From QHXQ01 sp038322995 (lineage in GTDB: Bacteria; Acidobacteriota; Blastocatellia; Pyrinomonadales; Pyrinomonadaceae), in the NCBI GenBank assembly GCA_038322995.1, contig JBBQGM010000008.1, positions 1 to 64,000 on the forward strand: a stretch of DNA of 64,000 nt, in the 5' to 3' direction. Below, piece after piece: positions 34,183-41,988 of the stretch (its first letter is position 1; each line of letters begins with the position of its first letter). The position numbers were made by a program, and so were the translations under genes. Under the pieces are notes generated by a model. That model did not search any database. It was not told the DNA's origin and saw nothing but the letters and a program-made list of their open reading frames with translations.

Positions 34183-34275
34183 TAGACCTCTTGCAAAAGT
34201 CACCTTGACCGAGTGCAAAAGCCAATGATTTAGCGGGTGACATCTGCAATAAACCCGACTTTTGCAAGAGGTCTA
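34183..34275. mobile_element. 93-bp MITE-like element inserted in the IS630 remnant
   Basis: Perfect 19-bp terminal inverted repeats TAGACCTCTTGCAAAAGTC (34183-34201) and its complement (34257-34275) enclose a 55-base interior with no coding potential. Insertion splits the conserved NLNTHNASSLY region of the transposase, with a possible TA duplication. The element is therefore younger than the IS630 fragment. TIRs of this type occur on DDE-transposase insertion sequences. Confidence 0.7.
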
Positions 34276-34316
34276 TTATACGCTTCGCACTGTGTGGACT
34301 CAATAGGAGAGTTCAC

Positions 34317-34566
34317 ATGACCTACCACAACTGCCAGATCGAAGCTAAGAAGTTCGGTAAAGACCGCTATGGCTCTCAGAGATACCGTTGCGCCGCTTGC
34401 CGCAAGACGTTCCAAGAAGCGAAAGATAAACCACTTGGCGGCATGTATCTGCCGCTCGAAAAGGCTTTGCTATGTCTGCATCTTTTAGTCGAGGGTTCGT
34501 CTGTCCGTTCCATCGAAAGAATCACCGGCGTTCACCGCGACACTATTCTTGATTTAATCTTAAATT
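34317..34566 (+). pseudogene. IS1-family transposase, 5' part
   Basis: ATG 34317 follows AATAGGAGAGTTCAC. The frame encodes the InsA-like N-terminus with zinc-finger cysteines (CQIEAKKFGKDRYGSQRYRC and AACRKTF), then ALLCLHLLVEGSSVRSIERI and TGVHRDTILDL. It then runs into the multi-hairpin element at 34567 and stops. The first finger position reads Tyr in NYHNC-type sequence where Cys is usual (MTYHNC). The catalytic domain is missing, so this is a truncated transposase. Confidence 0.8.
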
Positions 34567-34739
34567 CCCCGTCAGCTTGCTGCGGGGTCGCCGAATAGAA
34601 ACTATGGGAGTCCAGAGGGAACGATGTTCCCTCTGGTCAAGGGCGGGGTTAATACCCCGCCCGCGAAGCTGGCGTGCGGCGCGTTAGCGCCGCCGCCTTT
34701 ATTTTCCTGTTGTTGAGAAATCCGCCGCGTGAGCGGCGG
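34567..34739. repeat. Array of five consecutive hairpins (possible repeat element)
   Basis: Five perfect small hairpins follow one another: CCCCG/CGGGG (34567-34587), ccagagggaa/ttccctctgg (34612-34636), GGGCGGGG/CCCCGCCC (34641-34662), GCGGCGC/GCGCCGC (34676-34693) and CCGCCGC/GCGGCGG (34722-34739). The left boundary interrupts the IS1 fragment and the right boundary the cas6 remnant. This suggests one inserted structured element, perhaps REP/BIME-like, though the family is unknown. No other copy is seen in the window. Confidence 0.55.
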
Positions 34740-34741
34740 GA

Positions 34742-35038
34742 CGGGCGGCTGGAAGCGATAAGGTCGCGGCGCGCTCTGGTTTTTGCCCAGCAGGTTGCGC
34801 GCCTCCGCAATCTGCGACTCGAAGAAAGTCGGATAGATGCAGACATCTCTCAGCAGGCATCTACGGCAATCTTGATGCGCGACCGAACAGGCAATCGCTT
34901 TCAAGGCATGGCCGAACGCACCGCGCAAAGTCGAGCCGAGCCGAGCAGCGCCGGCAGTTCCATCTCCGCATGCGCCTGCAAACGAAACTCGTAACGCGCC
35001 AATGTCAAGGAGGCGAATGGCGCAAGCTGCAAACTCAA
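34742..35038 (-). pseudogene. cas6: Cas6-type CRISPR pre-crRNA endoribonuclease, N-terminal remnant
   Basis: From a TTG at 35038 (behind AGAGGGGGAAACGAAA) the frame reads LSLQLAPFASLTLARYEFRL and QAHAEMELPALLGS. After a 5-bp tandem duplication (gagcc twice, near 34933-34946 on the plus strand) the match continues in another frame: TLRGAFGHALKAIACSV, DCRRCLLRDVCIYPTFFE and PRPYRFQPPVPP. This is the conserved N-terminal region of RAMP-type Cas6, with LRGAFGHAL and the CxxCxLxxxCxYxxxFE pattern. The C-terminal half is missing at the hairpin element. No CRISPR array or other cas gene lies nearby. Confidence 0.72.
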
Positions 35039-35455
35039 TTTCGTTTCCCCCTCTCAGCATGTCGCGCACCTTGTTCGTTGCTGTCAGCGCAGCAACCCAT
35101 CGGCGCGCGGCCGCCCGGCGTGATTCGGCGTCGAAACGGCTTCACCTTTCACTCAGGTCCAAACTTTTGATTGAACCCTGCCCCGCGCTATTGCTTCTGT
35201 CCTTTGTCGAGTATGTGTAGCGGTCTGTGATCGGATTGTGCGCTCGCTGGAAATGTCTGATCTTTTGCGTGAAGAGTAAAGCCTCCGGCGTGCGCCTGAG
35301 AGCTTGCCGTGACCCTCTTGCCGCACTGCCAATCCGTTTGTGCCATTGCATCTTTCGAGCTTAAACTGCGTCCTGTTCTGGGCCCGGGCAATGCAATCGG
35401 CACGTGCGCGCTTGCCCGGCGCGCGGCAGCAGCAAAATCAGGGAGCATAAAATAG
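35039..35455. other. Spacer between the cas6 remnant and the ATPase/helicase cassette
   Basis: This 417-base stretch likely includes the promoter for the plus-strand cassette and decayed upstream sequence. Short open frames exist on both strands but have no coherent protein or ribosome binding site. AGGGAG ends 11 bases before ATG 35456. A small inverted pair (cgggca/tgcccg) near 35384 is not followed by a T run. Confidence 0.45.
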
Positions 35456-36358
35456 ATGAGCGACAAAAGCGGTTCCGCGTTAGCGTCAGCCGGCGCAGTT
35501 CACACTGAAACTCTCAGCGCCAATCTCGGCGAAGTCCGGCGCGTGCTGGCGGGCGAGGTCAAATTACGCAGCGCGGTCATCAAGCCTTTGGAAAACGCTT
35601 TGCGGGCGCTCAAAGACCCGCATCGCAATGCTGTCGCGTTGGCTGAAGCCGGCGCGGCCCTAGAGAACGCGCCGCCGGATTTGACCGTGCCCGCAGGCTA
35701 CCAGAAAATCGTCCGGCAATTGCGCGCGGTCGCCGATGAAAAACTTTCCGAGTTGGAATTCGCTTTCGCCAGAGACTTGCGCGAGGCCTTCAAGGAAAAG
35801 GGGCTGAAACTGGCCGGCACGCCCGGCGAGTTGATTGCCGATCTGTTCATCATCAAAGTTGACATGCGCCGGAAACAGGTTGAGATGACTTTCTCGCGCC
35901 AGCCGGTGACGGAGAAAAAGATCAAGTTGAACGTCGAGCAGGTCGTCGTCGCTTATGAACGCGCACGCCGCGACATCTGCGAGCGCAAGGTTGATCTGGA
36001 CGAGTTGCTGCGCGAGTTGTTTGAAGCCTACGGGCGCATCCTCAAGTTGACGGGCAAGCAGTCGGGCGCGCGGCTGAGCATCGTTGACTGCTACCGCGAA
36101 CTGGTGCTGGTGCGCCAGCCGCCCTCCTTCCGCAAGTCGCCCTCGAAGCAGAGTTTTCGTGATTATCCCAAGCCGCACTTCGCTTACGACATGCTGCAAC
36201 TGCGCCGCCAGCAAAAGATGACGCACGCAGGCCACCGGCTCAATTTGGGCACGGCGACGATTGACGTGGGCAGCGACACGGCGCGGGCGATGTTCTTAGC
36301 CACCGGCCCGACCGAAGGGCAGTTCATCAAAGACCTCTACTTCACGACGGAGAAATAA
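35456..36358 (+). CDS. Unknown protein, first gene of the ATPase/helicase cassette
   Basis: 300 residues from ATG 35456. The first half is helical and basic (VRRVLAGEVKLRSAVIKPLE). The centre carries a distinctive stretch LAGTPGELIADLFIIKVDMR and KQVEMTFSRQPVTEKKIKL, and the end is rich in conserved-looking motifs (SFRKSPSKQSFRDYP, LGTATIDVGSDTARAMFLAT, GPTEGQFIKDLYFT). There are no membrane segments or signal peptide, and I do not recognise a characterised family. The stop is 2 bp before the next gene, so it is cotranscribed with the first ATPase. Its role is probably as a regulatory or DNA-contacting partner of the ATPases, by context only. Confidence 0.7.
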   Translation: MSDKSGSALASAGAVHTETLSANLGEVRRVLAGEVKLRSAVIKPLENALRALKDPHRNAVALAEAGAALENAPPDLTVPAGYQKIVRQLRAVADEKLSELEFAFARDLREAFKEKGLKLAGTPGELIADLFIIKVDMRRKQVEMTFSRQPVTEKKIKLNVEQVVVAYERARRDICERKVDLDELLRELFEAYGRILKLTGKQSGARLSIVDCYRELVLVRQPPSFRKSPSKQSFRDYPKPHFAYDMLQLRRQQKMTHAGHRLNLGTATIDVGSDTARAMFLATGPTEGQFIKDLYFTTEK

Positions 36359-36360
36359 GC

Positions 36361-37644
36361 ATGACTTTGACGCAAGGAGAAGCTCAGCACATCGTCCGCA
36401 AGCTGGGCGAATCCGGCATTCCGCCTTCGCGCGGGTTGGAGGCGTACACGGTCGGCATTGATTCGCTCTTGGGCACGCTCGAGGACGAATATCTGCGCGG
36501 CTACTTGCCGGACGGCGGTTCGAGTTTCAAGCTGGTGGTCGGCGAATACGGCAGCGGCAAATCGCACTTTCTGTATCGCCTGCGCGATCTGGCCTGGACG
36601 CATGGCTACGTCGTCAGCCGCACCGAACTGAGTCCGAAAGAATGTCCTTACGACAATCAACTGAAAGTCTATCAGGCGGTCACGAGCAATCTCATCTACC
36701 ACGACCCGGCGGCGGAAAGCGCGGACACGCAAGGGTTAGAAGCCTTTCTGGAAAATCATTTCTTTCACACCTTGCGCACCCTCGGCGTCGAGCAGGCGCA
36801 GACGAGCATCGGCTTGGACGTGCGCGTTCAATTGTGGCTCGACACGATCCTGCATTTCAAAATCGAAAGCCCTTCGTTTCGCCACGCCATTTATTACTAC
36901 TTGCAAGCGGTCGCGGAAGAGAACGAAGAGCACAAGCGCTTGCTCGGCGCGTGGCTGCGCGGCGAGAGCATCGCGCTCAAAGATGTGCGCGCGTTCAGCA
37001 TCACGGAGAAACTTGATCGGTCGGTAGCCTTCAAGATGCTGCGCTCGCTGGCCCAACTCGTTCACGAACTCGGCTACAGTGGTCTCGTGCTGCTCTTCGA
37101 TGAAGGCGACCGCATGGTGAGCATCGGCTCGGCGCACACGGAAAAGATCGCGTGCGATAACCTGCGCGAAGTGATTGACCGGTGCGCGGGGGAAAGCCTG
37201 CCGTCGTCGCTGTTCGTCTATGCCGTCCCGCCGTACTTCGTCACCAACATCGCGCCGCAGTACGAAGCTTTGAGCCAGCGCATCAGCGCCAAGGTGAAAT
37301 TCTCGCGCCAGAATCCGTTCAGCGTGCAAATCAGTCTCGACCATCTCGATTATCCGGGCGAAGAGTTGCTGCGCCTGATCGGCGCGAAGCTGGTTGACGT
37401 GTGCGAAACGGCTTACCAGATGAAGTTCGACCGCGACTTGCAAACGCGCAACATTGAGGGCCTCGCGGCAAGCTGCGCGGCGCTGCTCTCGACCAGCCAT
37501 CGCCGCCACTTCGTCAAGTCTCTGATCACCATGCTCACCGAACAGCGCGTCGCGGGCGAGCGTCCTTACGAAGAAGAGAACTTGCACGGCGTGCTGCGCG
37601 ATGTCACAGAGCAGTTGGGACGGAGCGAATCAGGAGAATACTGA
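36361..37644 (+). CDS. DUF2791 (BrxD-type) P-loop ATPase 1
   Basis: 427 residues from ATG 36361, behind CGGAGAAATAAGC. It is a DUF2791 ATPase: Walker A GEYGSGKSHF (61-70), a Walker B strand LVLLFDEGDRM near 241-250, and SITEKLDRSVAFKMLRSLAQ typical of the BREX ATP-binding family. The motif pattern VVGEYGSGKSHFL is shared with the second ATPase (ILGEYGAGKSHFF), so the two genes are paralogues. In BREX type 2 loci BrxD occurs with BrxHI. Predicted to work as an ATP-driven component acting with the helicase downstream. Enzyme function is unproven. Confidence 0.88.
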   Translation: MTLTQGEAQHIVRKLGESGIPPSRGLEAYTVGIDSLLGTLEDEYLRGYLPDGGSSFKLVVGEYGSGKSHFLYRLRDLAWTHGYVVSRTELSPKECPYDNQLKVYQAVTSNLIYHDPAAESADTQGLEAFLENHFFHTLRTLGVEQAQTSIGLDVRVQLWLDTILHFKIESPSFRHAIYYYLQAVAEENEEHKRLLGAWLRGESIALKDVRAFSITEKLDRSVAFKMLRSLAQLVHELGYSGLVLLFDEGDRMVSIGSAHTEKIACDNLREVIDRCAGESLPSSLFVYAVPPYFVTNIAPQYEALSQRISAKVKFSRQNPFSVQISLDHLDYPGEELLRLIGAKLVDVCETAYQMKFDRDLQTRNIEGLAASCAALLSTSHRRHFVKSLITMLTEQRVAGERPYEEENLHGVLRDVTEQLGRSESGEY

Positions 37645-37647
37645 GGC

Positions 37648-37721
37648 AGTTGTCCGTTGTTAGTTATCAGCGTACTCATTGGCCTTCGCTTCTACAACTG
37701 ACAACGGGCGACGGACAACGG
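37648..37721. repeat. Imperfect palindrome in the ATPase 1-ATPase 2 spacer
   Basis: agttgtccgttgttagtt (37648-37665) is complementary to aactgacaacgg plus gacggacaact-like sequence in 37696-37719, with a 7-base insertion in one arm. The gttgtc/gacaac words match the type seen at 26688 and 43957. It sits between two cotranscribed genes, so strong termination would be unfavourable. It may be an inert repeat. Confidence 0.5.
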
Positions 37722-37731
37722 ACTAGGCACT

Positions 37732-39144
37732 ATGGTCGGAGCTATCGTTAATCACCCACTCTTCGGGCGCGGGCAGGTGTTGGAATTGCGCAACGTCGCG
37801 CGCCAGTCTGTCGTGCGCTTCGACAACGGCATCCGCACGGTGGTCGAGAGCAACATGCTTTCAATGTTGCAGCCTGCCGAGGGCGCGGCTGCAACCAATC
37901 ATCGCGCCAGTCAACCATCCGCGCCGCGGCCTGAAAGAGTGTTCACGCCCGCGGAAACGGAGCGACTCGAAGCGCGGCGCACGATTGAGGCTTTGCGGTA
38001 TGGCATCGTGCCGACCCGGCGCATCCGCGAGTTGAGCGTCGGCCTCGAAGCAGAGCGCGCCAGCCTACAGCGCGCTTTCAGTGAAGTGCAGCAGAGCGGC
38101 GGCGATGTCCGCATCATCCTCGGCGAGTACGGCGCGGGCAAAAGCCACTTCTTCGAGTTGGCTGCGCAGGAAGCTCTCGCGCAGAACTTCGTGGTGGCGA
38201 CGACCAGTCTTGACTTGCGCGAAGTCCCGCCCAATCGCCCGCAACGCATCTATCATTCGTTGATGCGCTCGCTTCGTTATCCGCAGGCAACCGAAATCGG
38301 CCTCGCGCCTTTGTTGGAACGCCTCATCGCGCAGCCGAACTATTCGACCTTACAAGACACTTTGCGCGGGACGTTCTTCGCCTCTGCCTTGCACAACTAT
38401 GCGCTGATGCGCGCGCGGCCGGGCGAGGCGTTGGACTTGTTGCTCGATTGGATGTCCGGCGAGAAGGTCTTCATCAAATCCGTGCGCGATGTGGCGGCGA
38501 TCAAGAGCAAAGAGTTTCCGCTGCCTGCGCTTTCGCAGATGACCACGGCGGCGGATCAATATTGCTACCTGCTCAACGGTTGGGGCTGGTTGGCGACGCA
38601 AGCGGGTTACGCCGGGTTGGCCGTCTTCATTGACGAATCCGAACATTACAGCCTGCTCACGCAACGCAGTCAGGAGCGCGCCGACAACTTTTTCAAAGCG
38701 CTGATCTACACTGCCCTCGGCGCGCGTGGGCGCATCAGCGAAAGCGACTTGCAACACCAGTATCGCGCGCATCCTTTTCGTTTGACCGAGCGCAGCCACT
38801 TGTTGTTGCTCTTTGCCGTCACGCCTTCCGCGAACACGTTCGATTACCGCCGCTGGCTAGGCGAAGAGCAAGTGCTGGCTTTGAATAAATACCTGCCGCC
38901 CGCCGCGCTCGACGAATTGATGGCGCGGCTCCACGTCCTGCATCGGCAGGCTTACGCTTATCAGCATAGCGAACAGTTGCTCGATGTCGCGCAAGGCTTG
39001 CTTGAATGCTTGGACAGCAATCTCATCAACCTGCGACAGGTGATTCGGCTCGCCATCGAAATCTTCGACCTGTGCTACGCGCACAAGGACTACCACGCCC
39101 CGCAAGCCGTCGCCGAACTACGCAGGGCGCTGCTGAACGGATAG
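37732..39144 (+). CDS. DUF2791 (BrxD-type) P-loop ATPase 2 with N-terminal UvrD-Tudor-like domain
   Basis: 470 residues from ATG 37732. Residues about 1-45 read AIVNHPLFGRGQVLELRN and RQSVVRFDNGIRTVV. This is the pattern of the small Tudor/SH3-like C-terminal domain of UvrD/PcrA that contacts RNA polymerase, here at an N-terminus. A linker follows to about 85, then the DUF2791 ATPase with Walker A GEYGAGKSHFFE (131-142) and Walker B LAVFIDESEHY (D301, E302). The remainder matches ATPase 1 in layout. It is the second paralogue in the cassette. Confidence 0.87.
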   Translation: MVGAIVNHPLFGRGQVLELRNVARQSVVRFDNGIRTVVESNMLSMLQPAEGAAATNHRASQPSAPRPERVFTPAETERLEARRTIEALRYGIVPTRRIRELSVGLEAERASLQRAFSEVQQSGGDVRIILGEYGAGKSHFFELAAQEALAQNFVVATTSLDLREVPPNRPQRIYHSLMRSLRYPQATEIGLAPLLERLIAQPNYSTLQDTLRGTFFASALHNYALMRARPGEALDLLLDWMSGEKVFIKSVRDVAAIKSKEFPLPALSQMTTAADQYCYLLNGWGWLATQAGYAGLAVFIDESEHYSLLTQRSQERADNFFKALIYTALGARGRISESDLQHQYRAHPFRLTERSHLLLLFAVTPSANTFDYRRWLGEEQVLALNKYLPPAALDELMARLHVLHRQAYAYQHSEQLLDVAQGLLECLDSNLINLRQVIRLAIEIFDLCYAHKDYHAPQAVAELRRALLNG

Positions 39145-39246
39145 GAGCAGGAGGTAGGCGGCAGGGGCAGGAGGCAGGGGCAGGTAGTAGGTAAGACCGA
39201 ATTGCTTTTCCTGCGTCCTGCCTCCTGAACACTCCTGCTTCCTGAA
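39145..39246. repeat. gcaggag-word palindromic spacer repeat
   Basis: The left half is built of gcagg/gcaggag/ggcagg words and the right half of cctgcctcctg/actcctgcttcctg, giving an imperfect palindrome with tgctttt in the centre. The stretch 39189-39214 is 24 of 26 bases identical to 39491-39516, inside the helicase gene. The spacer overlaps the helicase translation start region and no good ribosome binding site is visible. Confidence 0.65.
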
Positions 39247-39251
39247 TAAAG

Positions 39252-41441
39252 ATGGAGAGGCTGCCGCACACATTCGACGCCATGCTGGCTCGTTTCGGGC
39301 GTCTGACGGAAATTCAGGCGCGGGCGATAGAGCCTTTGCTGGCCGGGCGCAATTGTGTTCTGGCGGCAGCGACGGCCAGCGGCAAGACTGAGGCGGCTTT
39401 AGCGCCGATGCTGGAATGCTACCTGCAACAGCGACAGACGGAAAACTCACAGCGACCAGCAAAGCAAATAAAGCCAATCAAGCAGAAAGCAGGTAAGAGC
39501 GACTTGCTTTTCCTGCCGACTGCTCCTGCCGCCTGCTTCGTGAAGAGGGCGCGCGTTTTATACGTGGTGCCAACGCGGGCGTTGGCGCGCGACATGGCGC
39601 GGCGTCTGGCCGAGCCGCTCAGGAAACTGGCGATCAGCATGGCCGTCAAAACCGGCGACGAACCCGCGCTCAACCCGGCGCGCCCGCCGGAGTTTCTCAT
39701 CACGACGCCCGAATCGCTGGATTCGCTGTTGGCGAACAGACCGCGTCTGCTGTGCGATGTGCGCGCCGTAGTGTTGGACGAACTGCATCTTTACGACGAC
39801 ACGCCGCGCGGCGACCAGTTACGCATTCTGCTCAACCGTCTCCGGCGCGTCCGCGCTTTCGCCTGCGCACGCGGCGATGCCGCAAACGAAGAAGTGCAAT
39901 TCTGCGCCTTGTCGGCCACCCTGCCCGATCCCGCCAGCGTCGCCGCGCGTTACTTCATCAATCCCGTCTCAATTCAACTCACAGGGCAACGCGCGCTTGA
40001 CGCCGAACTCCTGCCTTTGACCGGCCCACAGTCGCTGCGCCAACTCTTTGCCACATTACAGGAGCGTGGCTGCAAAAAGGTGCTGGCCTTTTGCCAGCGC
40101 CGCGCGGAATGCGAAGAATGGGCTTACCTGTTACGCGGCAGCGCACCTTTCGGCGACGAGGTGTTGGTGCATCATGCGAGCCTGAGCGCCCGCGTGCGGC
40201 ACGCAGTGGAAGAAAAGTTTGCGCGCACCGGGGCCGCCTTGTGTTTTGCCACGGCGACGCTCGAGCTCGGCATAGACATCGGCGATGTAGATTTGATTCT
40301 GCTCGTTGGCCCACCCGACAACTTCGGCTCGTTTTTGCAACGACTCGGCCGCGGCAACCGGCGCACCACGCGCACGTCGGTCGCGTGCTTCTATCGCACG
40401 CCGACAGAGCAGGCGCTCTTTCGCGTCTTCCTGCGCGCCGCACGCAACGCAAGCGGCACGGACAACACTGCTGCCGGCGCGTTGCTGCGCTCTGAGAGCG
40501 GCGGTGTGTTTCGCCCCTCCGTCGTCGTCCAGCAACTCTGCTCTTACCTCAAACAAACGCGTCACGGCGAGCTTGAGCCGGCACATGCTTATCAACTCTT
40601 CGCTTCACCGCAGGGCGAGCCATTGCTGGACGAGCAGCAGTACGCGCAGATTGTAGATCATCTGATCGCCACGGGCTTCTTCTTGCCGGCGCGGGGCAGT
40701 GCGTTGCGCCCCGGCCCGCAGTGGCAGCAGCTCTATGAAGAGCGCACGCTGTACAGCAATCTGGCAGACAGCGGGCGCGCAGCGGTTGAAGTCATTGACG
40801 ACATCACCGGCCGGCGCGTCGGCGCGCTGGAGTCGTTCGCGCCAACCGGCACGACTTTTCTCTTGGGCGGACAGGCGCGGCGCGTCGTGTGGACGCAGGG
40901 CCGACGGCTGCTGGCCCACGCCGCCCCGGACAATGCGGCAGAGGCTCGCGCTCCGCGCTGGCGCACGAGATGGCATGGTCTATCGCCAGCCTTAACCCAA
41001 GCCTTAGCGCAAGAGCTTGGCCTTCCGTGCCCTGGATTGGCGGGTGCGTTACCAATGATCGTCGAGCAACCGGAAAGCGCGGACGAACGCGCGCCGGATG
41101 TTGCAGGCCGAACATTGTTGTTTCACTGTGCCGGCGAGGTTTACGGTAAACTGTTGGGCGCACTGTTGGAAACGAAACAAGGCATGCGCGTTGGCGCATG
41201 CAACGAGTTCTGGGTCGAACTGGTGGGGTGCTTGCCGGAGACGACGCTGCTGTTCACCGAAGCAGAAACGGGCTCGCTGGTGGCTCGTCGTTGGCGCTCA
41301 TTCGAGAGCGCCTTCGCTTTAGGCCGGTTTCAACCACAGCTTCCGCCCGCCGTCCGCCGCCAGAGCGTGATCGCCGCCTGCAACGTGCCGGACTTCCAGC
41401 GTCGCTTCGCCGCCCGCAATACCCTTAACTCTCATCTGTAG
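39252..41441 (+). CDS. Lhr-like DEAD/DEAH superfamily 2 helicase (BrxHI-type)
   Basis: 729 residues from ATG 39252. Motif I AATASGKTEAALAP (38-51), motif Ia VLYVVPTRALARDMARRL (102-119), motif II DELH (176-179), motif III LSATLPDPASVAARYF, and motif VI QRLGRGNRRTTRTSVACFYRT. The C-terminal half follows Lhr (winged-helix and beta-sheet features such as VIDDITGRRVGALESFAPTG, LGGQARRVVWTQG, KLLGALLETKQGM). No DUF1998 or nuclease domain is seen. Residues about 57-100 form a low-complexity insertion, derived from a spacer-type repeat, between motifs I and Ia. In BREX type 2 BrxHI pairs with BrxD; here two DUF2791 ATPases precede it. Confidence 0.88.
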   Translation: MERLPHTFDAMLARFGRLTEIQARAIEPLLAGRNCVLAAATASGKTEAALAPMLECYLQQRQTENSQRPAKQIKPIKQKAGKSDLLFLPTAPAACFVKRARVLYVVPTRALARDMARRLAEPLRKLAISMAVKTGDEPALNPARPPEFLITTPESLDSLLANRPRLLCDVRAVVLDELHLYDDTPRGDQLRILLNRLRRVRAFACARGDAANEEVQFCALSATLPDPASVAARYFINPVSIQLTGQRALDAELLPLTGPQSLRQLFATLQERGCKKVLAFCQRRAECEEWAYLLRGSAPFGDEVLVHHASLSARVRHAVEEKFARTGAALCFATATLELGIDIGDVDLILLVGPPDNFGSFLQRLGRGNRRTTRTSVACFYRTPTEQALFRVFLRAARNASGTDNTAAGALLRSESGGVFRPSVVVQQLCSYLKQTRHGELEPAHAYQLFASPQGEPLLDEQQYAQIVDHLIATGFFLPARGSALRPGPQWQQLYEERTLYSNLADSGRAAVEVIDDITGRRVGALESFAPTGTTFLLGGQARRVVWTQGRRLLAHAAPDNAAEARAPRWRTRWHGLSPALTQALAQELGLPCPGLAGALPMIVEQPESADERAPDVAGRTLLFHCAGEVYGKLLGALLETKQGMRVGACNEFWVELVGCLPETTLLFTEAETGSLVARRWRSFESAFALGRFQPQLPPAVRRQSVIAACNVPDFQRRFAARNTLNSHL
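39420..39551 (+). repeat. In-frame spacer-repeat insertion inside the helicase gene
   Basis: This 132-base segment codes residues about 57-100 (YLQQRQTENSQRPAKQIKPI, then KQKAGKSDLLFLPTAPAACF). It is made of gcagaaagcagg and cctgccgactgctcctgcc words. It contains 26 bases (39491-39516) matching the spacer at 39189-39214 with two mismatches. It lies between helicase motifs I and Ia, where related helicases have a short loop. The frame stays open through it. Confidence 0.7.
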
Positions 41442-41452
41442 CTTAATCATGT

Positions 41453-41983
41453 TTACCTATCCTCGCCTGTCCTCTGTGTCTCTGCAAGTCCCGTCAAAAT
41501 CTCCGCCGCGATCTCATCCACGCTCTGGGCGGCGCTGACACGGTGCTGGGCGAGTTGATAATACCTGCGCCGCTCATCATAACGCGCGCGGGCTGCGGCC
41601 GGGTCGCGCGCCAGCGGGCGCACGGTATCATCATGCACGATACGCTGCCAGCATAACTCAAAGGGCGCGTCGAGCCAGACCGTGATGCAATCATATTGCG
41701 CGATGAGCGCGCGATTATCCGCGACCGGCCACGCGCCGCCGCCGAGCGCGATAATGCGCGCCGTTCCGTAACGCAAAGCTGTGTCCAAGGCGCGCGTCTC
41801 GGCCGCGCGGAAAGCCGCTTCGCCCGCTTCGGCGATCAACTGTTGCGGTGTGCGCCCTTCGATTTTCGTGATCGAGTCGTCCAGATCGATGACTGCCTCC
41901 GTCAGTTGACGCGCGAGCGCACGCGCGACTGTCGTCTTGCCCGCAGCCATGAAGCCGATGATGATGATGCGCGCCGGTTGCAT
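41453..41983 (-). CDS. aroK: Shikimate kinase
   Basis: 176 residues. Signature: Walker A GFMAAGKTTVARALA (normally GFMGSGKS), then LDDSITKIEGRTPQQLIAEA with the shikimate-binding Asp, GEAAFRAAETRAL, IIALGGGAWPVADNRALI, and ADP-lid PLARDPAAARARYDERRRYY. It phosphorylates shikimate at O3 with ATP in the chorismate pathway. It starts 5 bp after the aroA stop, so the two are cotranscribed. Full length, with both the Walker and GGG motifs intact. Confidence 0.93.
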   Translation of the reverse strand: MQPARIIIIGFMAAGKTTVARALARQLTEAVIDLDDSITKIEGRTPQQLIAEAGEAAFRAAETRALDTALRYGTARIIALGGGAWPVADNRALIAQYDCITVWLDAPFELCWQRIVHDDTVRPLARDPAAARARYDERRRYYQLAQHRVSAAQSVDEIAAEILTGLAETQRTGEDR

Positions 41984-41988
41984 AATCG

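Noticed and set aside
35142..35466. Open frames on both strands before the cassette
   Set aside because: They overlap each other, show no protein-like pattern or start signal, and lie in the probable promoter region of the cassette.
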